In this document: piece by piece, positions 13,818 to 18,434 of the stretch | How the letters are laid out: each line of letters starts with the position of its first letter | Position numbering within the stretch: position 1 is the first letter of the stretch | NCBI GenBank assembly: GCA_019419405.1 | Contig: DYAA01000153.1 | Span: 1-18,434 of the forward strand | Length of the DNA stretch: 18,434 nt | Direction: 5' to 3' | DNA from: Collinsella sp. | GTDB taxonomy: Bacteria > Actinomycetota > Coriobacteriia > Coriobacteriales > Coriobacteriaceae | The notes under the pieces: generated by a model | Told to the model about the DNA's origin: nothing | The model's database searches: none | The model's input: only the letters and a program-made list of their open reading frames with translations | Translations under genes and position numbers: made by a program

Positions 13818-14435
13818 ATGTCATTCTTCGAAAATACCCGCAAGCCTGTAGGCCTTGGTGGCAGAATCATGGTTTCCATGATGAATCTTGGGCATGCACC
13901 TGTGGCAACATGGGGACTTAAATTCCTTCATCTCTCACCGGATACCAAAGTGCTGGACTGCGGCTGCGGCGGCGGGGCAAACATCAAGAGATTGCTGAAG
14001 AACTGCCCACAAGGGATTGTCGAGGGCATTGATTATTCCGAAATCAGCGTGGAGAAGGCCCGAAAACTAAATCAGCGCGCCATTCGGGACGGACGCTGCG
14101 CCGTGTGTCAGGGCAGTGTGGCACAAATGGATTTTGCGGATGCGTCCTTTGATGTGGTCACAGCCTTCGAAACGGTCTATTTCTGGCAGGATCTGCCAAA
14201 GTGCTTTCAGGAAGTCTACAGGGTACTGAAGCCCGGTGGGACGTTCCTGATCTGCAATGAAAGCAACGGGGATACAAACAGAGACAAAAAGTGGACGGAT
14301 ATCATTGGCGGCATGACCATCTATAAAGATACCGAGCTGAAGGCATATTTGGAGCAGGCCGGATTTAATGACATCCAGATTCATAAGACGAAAAGCTGGC
14401 TGTGTATGACGGGGAGAAAACACCATCAACACTGA
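13818..14435 (+). CDS. Class I SAM-dependent methyltransferase (2)
   Basis: The 205-residue protein has motif I KVLDCGCGGG (44-53), the acidic loop GIDYSEISVEKAR, SFDVVTAFETVYFWQDLPKCF and the YRVLKPGGTFLICNE strand of small-molecule methylases. The first 40 residues (FFENTRKPVGLGGRIMVSMMNLGHAPVATWGL) form the substrate-side cap and are typical of clostridial proteins of this kind. AAGGAG sits 11 bases before ATG 13818, inside the end of the preceding frame. Expected to be cytoplasmic; the methyl acceptor is unknown. Intact by length and motifs. Confidence 0.92.
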   Translation: MSFFENTRKPVGLGGRIMVSMMNLGHAPVATWGLKFLHLSPDTKVLDCGCGGGANIKRLLKNCPQGIVEGIDYSEISVEKARKLNQRAIRDGRCAVCQGSVAQMDFADASFDVVTAFETVYFWQDLPKCFQEVYRVLKPGGTFLICNESNGDTNRDKKWTDIIGGMTIYKDTELKAYLEQAGFNDIQIHKTKSWLCMTGRKHHQH

Positions 14436-14492
14436 GAAGGCGCTGCTTGCGGACGAGCACCTTAGGGTGTGGGGTGATACAGGAGGATGACT

Positions 14493-15335
14493 GTGCGCTA
14501 TAAAATTGAAAAGAACACGGTGCAGGAAACGCTGATCATTCCGCTGTATGCGCGAAAAAAATGCTCAGAGCTTTACCCAAGTTTGTACCAGGACGAGGCG
14601 GTGCGGCAACTTGTGAGCGCGTTGGATTATGATTTTTCCGCCTTGGAGCAAAAGTCCTCCAGCCTGTTACAACGCTTCGGCGCGCTTGAGGTCGCCATGC
14701 GGCAGAACGACCTTGCCTATGAGGTGCGACACTATCTGAAAACGCACCCCACGGCAGCGGTGGTCAATCTGGGCTGCGGGTTGGACTGCACCGGCCGTGC
14801 CTGTGACAACGGCAAATGCAGGATCTACAATCTGGACTTTCCGAATGTTATCGCAATCCGGAATGAGCTTCTTCCCGCCAGAGAGCGGGAAGCGAACATT
14901 CCCTGTGACCTGAACGATCCGTCGTGGTTTGAAAGAATCGACGCCTCCGGCGGTGCGGTGTTCTTTGCGTCCGGTGTGTTCTACTATTTTCTGAAAGACC
15001 AGGTGATGACACTGGCACAGGCCATGGCAGACGCTTTTCCGGGCAGCGTGCTTGTCTTTGACGCTGCCAACGAAAAGGCGGTGAAACTGATGCTGAAGAC
15101 GTGGCTGAAAGATGCGGAAATCAAGGATGCGGGCGCATACTTCGCCGTTTCGGACGCGGAGCGTGAGCTTGCGCCGTGGGGCGAGAATATGCGTATTTCC
15201 AGCCGGGAGTATATGTTGGGCTACCACGACCTGAAAGACCCGTCGGTCAGTGGTCTGTTCCGCTTTCTTGCCAAAATTGGCGACCGGATGATGGACATGC
15301 AGATCGTAAAGATCGGATTTGAAGGGAAGCAATGA
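14493..15335 (+). CDS. LCM-family SAM-dependent methyltransferase
   Basis: The 280-residue protein belongs to the leucine carboxyl methyltransferase superfamily: the N-terminal ETLIIPLYARKKCSE and LDYDFSALEQ segments, motif I AAVVNLGCGLDCTG, YNLDFPNVIAIRNELLP and IPCDLNDPSW, then a hydrophobic ASGVFYYFLKDQV region and FRFLAKIGDRMMDMQIVKIGFE at the end. Bacterial members of this type methylate small carboxylates or polyketide-type compounds. The upstream ATG at 14487 lies directly against AGGAGG (14481-14486), so the in-frame GTG at 14493, 6 bases from it, is the better start. Its stop overlaps the next ATG by four bases. Confidence 0.9.
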   Translation: MRYKIEKNTVQETLIIPLYARKKCSELYPSLYQDEAVRQLVSALDYDFSALEQKSSSLLQRFGALEVAMRQNDLAYEVRHYLKTHPTAAVVNLGCGLDCTGRACDNGKCRIYNLDFPNVIAIRNELLPAREREANIPCDLNDPSWFERIDASGGAVFFASGVFYYFLKDQVMTLAQAMADAFPGSVLVFDAANEKAVKLMLKTWLKDAEIKDAGAYFAVSDAERELAPWGENMRISSREYMLGYHDLKDPSVSGLFRFLAKIGDRMMDMQIVKIGFEGKQ

Positions 15336-15664
15336 AGCACCTGCACTTTGATGTGGAGACCTCCGGCTTCTACGGCGCGTATTGGCCGTGCGCCGATGAT
15401 TCGAGCTGCGCGGTGATCGCCATGATCGGGGATGATCCGGAGGATCGGCTTGCCCGCTCGGCCGCAAAATGGCTTTGCGCTCACGGCACCCACTTCGTCT
15501 TTCCGGAGGGAATGCTGAAAATCATGCTGCCGGTTGGCTCCGGCCTGTTTGTAAAGCTGGCGTTTCAGACGGCAAAAAAGTATTCCAAGGAGTGCAGCCA
15601 GACCCGGAAAGACATTGAGAAGCGGATGAACCGGACTCTGGCAGAATGGAAAGGAGCGAAGTGA
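15332..15664 (+). pseudogene. Internally deleted alpha/beta hydrolase (acyl-CoA thioester hydrolase/BAAT C-terminal type)
   Basis: The 110-residue frame begins at an ATGA overlap with the methylase before it. Residues 1-50 (FDVETSGFYGAYWP...CAVIAMIGDD...SAAKWL) look like the first strands of a BAAT-type alpha/beta hydrolase. Residues about 51-110 (HGTHFVFPEGMLKIMLPVGSG, ending in a KECSQTRKDIEKR helix) look like its C-terminal end, including the HGTH that carries the catalytic His. The central part with the nucleophile elbow (G-x-S/C-x-G) is absent. Family members known to me are about 250-290 residues long. The frame is intact across the apparent join, around residues 49-52. It cannot work as a hydrolase on its own. 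Confidence 0.7.
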
Positions 15665-15665
15665 G

Positions 15666-16301
15666 ATGCGTTGGATGGGAATGCCCATGGCCATGTGGGC
15701 AGTCTTTGCGAAGTCCTTTCAAGCGCAGCTGACGGCGGTGCTGGGCTACGACCCGGACATCGCACGTAAGATCACGGAAAAGGCCAAGCCGAAGTACCGT
15801 GAGATCATCGCAAAGCTGCCCGAATTTGAAAAGGGTGATCGGTTCAGCATGAACATCATTGGCTGCGCCATGCTGGGGGCGTTTGTCCTCTCCATGCCGC
15901 GCCGTCCCGATGTGGAAAGCCTTACCGACTACTATGAGAAAGCTCAGATGACGCTGCTGATGAAATGGTTCTGCCGCCAAAGTGGCAAGTCAAAGTTCAC
16001 GCCCAAGGATATTGCCGGAATGAAGGCCACTGCCACTCTGAAAGCCGCCGACCGCAACCCGTATTCGTGGAATATGGACTTCATCGAGTACCCGGACGGC
16101 AGCGGCTATGAGGGGCGCTTTACAAAGTGCGGCATCTGCACACTGATGAAAGAGCTGGGACTTTATGACCTGACACCCGCCATGTGCCATTTGGACTACA
16201 CCATGAGCGAAGCGGGCGGCGTGACGGATTTTGTGCGCGAGTATACCCTGGCCTCCGGCGGGCCCTACTGCGACTGCGGGTACAAAAAGAAACGGATATG
16301 A
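15666..16301 (+). CDS. L-2-amino-thiazoline-4-carboxylic acid hydrolase family protein
   Basis: The 211-residue protein shows the hallmarks of this family (PF14196): KCGIC (Cys155, Cys158), MCHLDYTMSEAG (Cys174, His175, Asp177) and the C-terminal REYTLASGGPYCDCGY (Cys202, Cys204). The founding activity opens the thiazoline ring of ATC on the way to cysteine; in gut bacteria most members are untested. The conserved Cys/His/Asp residues could bind a metal. AAGGAG lies 9 bases before ATG 15666, one base after the preceding stop. The stop codon overlaps the ZIP gene start (ATGA), which links it to metal transport. Confidence 0.9.
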   Translation: MRWMGMPMAMWAVFAKSFQAQLTAVLGYDPDIARKITEKAKPKYREIIAKLPEFEKGDRFSMNIIGCAMLGAFVLSMPRRPDVESLTDYYEKAQMTLLMKWFCRQSGKSKFTPKDIAGMKATATLKAADRNPYSWNMDFIEYPDGSGYEGRFTKCGICTLMKELGLYDLTPAMCHLDYTMSEAGGVTDFVREYTLASGGPYCDCGYKKKRI

Positions 16302-17098
16302 GAATGGCGGCCAACTACATGAGCCAAACCGTTTACGGCATCCTGATCCCCTTTCTCGGTACAGCGCTGGGCGCGGCCTGTGTATTCTTTATGCGCAAAC
16401 AGCTCAGCGATGTCCTGCAGCGCATTTTGACCGGTTTTGCCGCCGGTGTGATGGTAGCGGCCTCTGTGTGGAGTCTGCTGATTCCTGCGATGGAACAGGC
16501 TGCGTGGATGGGAAAGCTGTCGTTTGTTCCGGCGTTTGTCGGATTCTGGATCGGCATTCTGTTCCTGCTGGGACTGGATCACCTGATTCCCCACCTCCAT
16601 GCAAAAAGCAACCAGGCAGAGGGACCGAAAAGTCAGCTCAAAAAGACGACCATGATGGTGCTGGCTGTGACGCTTCACAACATCCCGGAGGGAATGGCCG
16701 TAGGGGTCGTCTACGCGGGGGCCCTCTCTGGCAGCGCGCAAATCACGGCAACCGGCGCTCTGGCGCTGTCCATTGGCATTGCCATTCAAAATTTTCCGGA
16801 GGGGGCCATCATCTCCATGCCGCTCCGGGCAGAGGGCGAGAGCAAGGGACGGGCGTTTGTTGGCGGTGTGCTTTCCGGCATCGTAGAGCCAATCGGGGCT
16901 GTGCTGACCATTCTTGGCGCAGGGCTAATCGTCCCGGCCCTCCCGTATTTGCTGAGCTTTGCCGCAGGTGCAATGCTTTATGTGGTAGTGGAGGAGCTGA
17001 TTCCGGAAATGTCCCAAGGCAAGCATTCCAACCTTGGCACGCTTGCCTTTGCTATGGGCTTCGGCATCATGATGGCGCTGGACGTGGCACTGGGATAA
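16298..17098 (+). CDS. ZIP-family divalent metal transporter
   Basis: The 266-residue inner-membrane protein has about eight hydrophobic helices and both ZIP signature segments: HNIPEGMAVG (127-136) in the fourth helix and QNFPEGAIIS (164-173) in the fifth, plus VEPIG (196-200). A histidine-bearing loop DHLIPHLHAK (94-103) before them may collect metal. Zn2+, Fe2+ or Mn2+ uptake is the family role (ZupT-like). The start at 16298 is chosen for its four-base ATGA overlap with the hydrolase stop; a longer frame upstream lies wholly within the hydrolase gene. It is the last gene of the operon. Confidence 0.93.
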   Translation: MRMAANYMSQTVYGILIPFLGTALGAACVFFMRKQLSDVLQRILTGFAAGVMVAASVWSLLIPAMEQAAWMGKLSFVPAFVGFWIGILFLLGLDHLIPHLHAKSNQAEGPKSQLKKTTMMVLAVTLHNIPEGMAVGVVYAGALSGSAQITATGALALSIGIAIQNFPEGAIISMPLRAEGESKGRAFVGGVLSGIVEPIGAVLTILGAGLIVPALPYLLSFAAGAMLYVVVEELIPEMSQGKHSNLGTLAFAMGFGIMMALDVALG

Positions 17099-17239
17099 AC
17101 CGAGCGACTAACCATCATCACCACCATCGCCGACAGAACGCCCACCATGGGCTATGCGCATATCAAAAGTCCAAATAGGAAGCATATCTATGTTGTCTTC
17201 CCGACCGGACGGATAGGCACATCCGGCACGGCATCAATC

Positions 17240-17276
17240 GCGCGGATCGCATCCCGACACAGGACGCGATCCGCGC
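17240..17276. repeat. Perfect 11-bp inverted repeat between convergent genes
   Basis: GCGCGGATCGC (17240-17250) and GCGATCCGCGC (17266-17276) pair exactly with a 15-base loop. It lies in the 190-base gap between the ZIP gene and the convergent VOC gene and could act as the transcript end for either, though no T run follows. The rest of the gap holds no supported gene. Confidence 0.7.
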
Positions 17277-17288
17277 CAGAACAGAAGA

Positions 17289-17747
17289 TCAGTTCTCCAG
17301 CGGCTGCATGATCTCCAATATGATTCCATCTGGGTCCCGGAGGTAGAAGGCCTTGCTCCGGCCAAAGCCCTCCTGCCTAAAATCAAATTCCTGGGGAGAG
17401 GAAAGGCACTCCACACCCTGCTCCACCAGTTTTTGATAGGCCCTGTCGGCATCCTCCGTATAGAAGCAAAGCTCCGAAATGGAGGTGGTGAAGAGGTCCA
17501 TGGGGATGCGCTGGACATCATCATTCACGAACTGGATGAGCTCCACCGGCGGCATATGCAGCTGATCCGAGCCGTTCAGATAAGCAACCCGGGCCTTGCA
17601 GTTTTCCCGCTGGAATATTGCCTCTGTCTCTTTTCCTTCCATCAGGATCTCCCCCTGATACCGAAGGCCCAGCACATCCCGATAAAACGTCACGGAACGG
17701 TCCAGGTCGCTGACGGTCAATCCGACATGATAGATTTGCCCAATCAT
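17289..17747 (-). CDS. VOC-superfamily (glyoxalase/bleomycin-resistance-type) protein
   Basis: The 152-residue protein has the paired beta-alpha-beta-beta-beta units of the vicinal oxygen chelate fold: HVGLTVSDLDRSVTFYRDVLG (7-27) and SELCFYTEDADRAYQKLVEQG (91-111), ending FYLRDPDGIILEIMQP (134-149). Likely metal ligands are His7, Glu69 and Glu145; the fourth, usually His in xHLCFY, is Glu92 here. Substrate unknown: lyase, dioxygenase and drug-binding members share this fold. The start at 17747 has GGAGGAG upstream; a longer start at 17786 lacks one. Codon style resembles the operon to the left rather than the genes further left. Confidence 0.92.
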   Translation of the reverse strand: MIGQIYHVGLTVSDLDRSVTFYRDVLGLRYQGEILMEGKETEAIFQRENCKARVAYLNGSDQLHMPPVELIQFVNDDVQRIPMDLFTTSISELCFYTEDADRAYQKLVEQGVECLSSPQEFDFRQEGFGRSKAFYLRDPDGIILEIMQPLEN

Positions 17748-17903
17748 AGGCTCCTCCTCGTTAGTTGTTTTCTGTTGACTCAACAAAGGCGTGAATCAGG
17801 AAGACAGGCCCGGCTGATATCATCGCATTTACCCACCACGGTCGCTAGCGGTTTTGTTATCGCTCTCGTACAAAGCTAAACTCAGGGCTTTGAGTTTTAG
17901 CCT

Positions 17904-18068
17904 CTATCTCAAAGGGCACGGCAACTTCCGAGCAACAGAAGACGAGAACGCCTTCATGAGCTCGGACTTGCCGGAGCGGCGCATCCCCGTGATCACTTTG
18001 ATGTTTCAGCTGCCTTCGAGTGCCCAAAGCCGCTCCATGTATGCATTGCGGTCTACCCAAGTCATCAT
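17904..18068 (-). pseudogene. Remnant of an AAA_14-type ATPase (nonsense codon, 3' part lost)
   Basis: After AAGGAG and ATG 18068 the minus strand reads MMTWVDRNAYMERLWALEGS, then TGA (18006-18008), then in the same frame NIKVITGMRRSGKSELMKAF with a clear Walker A (GMRRSGKS), and soon another stop at 17904. This is the N-terminus of the ATPases with AAA_14 and DUF4143 domains, normally about 400 residues long. A C-to-T change of a CGA codon would explain the TGA. Homology appears to end around 17935, so most of the protein is gone. The promoter-proximal palindromes at 18074-18124 are intact. Confidence 0.75.
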
Positions 18069-18073
18069 TCGCT

Positions 18074-18124
18074 CCTTCTCGGTTTCGAAACTCGAATAGT
18101 TTTATAGTTTCGAAACTGAGAAGG
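18074..18124. promoter_or_regulatory. Extended inverted repeat with two GTTTCGAAACT palindromes
   Basis: GTTTCGAAACT occurs at 18082-18092 and 18107-18117, each self-complementary over GTTTCGAAAC. With flanking CCTTCTC (18074-18080) and GAGAAGG (18118-18124) the whole forms 18-bp arms with one mismatch and a 15-base loop. It lies directly upstream of the minus-strand ATPase remnant, overlapping its probable TATAAA-like -10 and reaching its ribosome-binding site, as expected for an autoregulatory operator. Confidence 0.75.
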
Positions 18125-18233
18125 CGATGCGCCATCGGTCCGGGCAAATGCGCGCCGGAAGACTGGACAACCTGTGCAATTGTCGCCGGCCCGCAATTGC
18201 GAGCACTCGGAGCGCGCGGCATCGCTCGTTTCG

Positions 18234-18434
18234 CTAAATCGGCTTGATGGGATGACGGATCACGGTCTTGAGCTTCTCCGGCGCGCACTTGCGCGGGTCG
18301 GAGAGGTAAATCTCGTGATGGAGGCGGGATTCGGAGAAGTCGGGGGCATAGCTCTGTTCCGCTGCAAATGTTCGCATGGCCTCTATGGTCGCCGGCTCGC
18401 CGTCGTAAGGCCCGGTGTGCATGCATTGAACGCA
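18234..18434 (-). CDS. C-terminal part of a GyrI-like small-molecule-binding protein (cut by window edge)
   Basis: Sixty-six residues are visible before the stop at 18234; the 5' end lies beyond the window. The segment MHTGPYDGEPATIEAM...SRLHHEIYLSDPRKCAPEKLKTV...IRHPI is characteristic of the C-terminal half of GyrI-like / YdhE-type proteins, whose domain binds small molecules in multidrug-sensing regulators and also occurs alone. The HHEIYLSDP and PEKLKT motifs are strongly conserved in the stand-alone group. Whether a DNA-binding domain is attached upstream cannot be seen. Confidence 0.88.
   Translation of the reverse strand, partial: CVQCMHTGPYDGEPATIEAMRTFAAEQSYAPDFSESRLHHEIYLSDPRKCAPEKLKTVIRHPIKPI

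Noticed and set aside
16231..17178. A 315-codon plus-strand frame ending with a run of five histidines near 17112
   Set aside because: It is a shifted reading of the ZIP gene. The His run comes from a CATCATCACCACCAT stretch after the real stop and is not a tag or a metal-binding protein.
17147..17288. Plus-strand frame beginning MGYAHIKSPNRK, vaguely like a serine recombinase N-terminus
   Set aside because: The likeness is limited to GYA-I-S; the rest does not continue the resolvase pattern and there is no catalytic serine context.
17857..18426. A 189-codon minus-strand frame across the right end
   Set aside because: It is out of frame with both the AAA_14 remnant and the GyrI-like C-terminus, each of which is recognisable in its own frame.

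Overview
The window is high-GC bacterial DNA, densely coded and with strong C/G-ending codons in its left two thirds. The surface-protein tail, the second type IIA topoisomerase pair, the archaeal-type ATPases and the tandem sirtuins together suggest a gut Coriobacteriia genome, most likely Collinsella or a close relative. That placement is an inference from gene style; there is no rRNA or other marker gene here. No tRNA, rRNA or CRISPR array was seen.

Layout. Positions 1-347 hold the C-terminal tail of a sortase-anchored surface protein inside an 85-bp inverted repeat that begins exactly at base 1. Positions 371-1330 (minus strand) are an XRE regulator plus four-helix membrane protein pair with a clear promoter, operator-like dyad and terminator. 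Positions 1339-1503 carry three consecutive dyads and a promoter in front of a complete type IIA topoisomerase pair (1558-5841) that ends in a strong terminator. Positions 6024-7183 are an AAA/Orc1-Cdc6-like ATPase with a winged-helix tail, preceded by three perfect-period 19-bp repeats. Positions 7292-7822 encode a flavodoxin-fold protein with a four-cysteine iron-sulfur type motif.

The most distinctive locus is 8021-11252: a TetR regulator diverging from three back-to-back sirtuin-fold genes. None of the three has the usual catalytic histidine. The first and third have glutamine there and keep zinc-type cysteines; the second has glutamate and no cysteine pairs. The Gln substitution resembles the ADP-ribosylating class M sirtuins, but no macrodomain, GcvH-like or lipoate-ligase partner is in the window. 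The operon meets, tail to tail, a carboxymuconolactone decarboxylase-cupin fusion gene, which is paired with a divergent MerR regulator through a MerR-type long-spacer promoter.

From about 12880 to 17747 the style changes to something more like gut Clostridia. A tight + strand operon encodes two class I methyltransferases, an LCM-type methyltransferase, an L-2-amino-thiazoline-4-carboxylic acid hydrolase-family protein and a ZIP metal transporter, followed by a minus-strand VOC protein. Two genes of this operon (13499-13810 and 15332-15664) look like N-terminal and C-terminal pieces of larger enzymes joined in frame with the catalytic middle removed. The right end has a broken AAA_14-type ATPase behind an intact palindromic promoter region, and the C-terminal end of a GyrI-like protein cut by the window edge.
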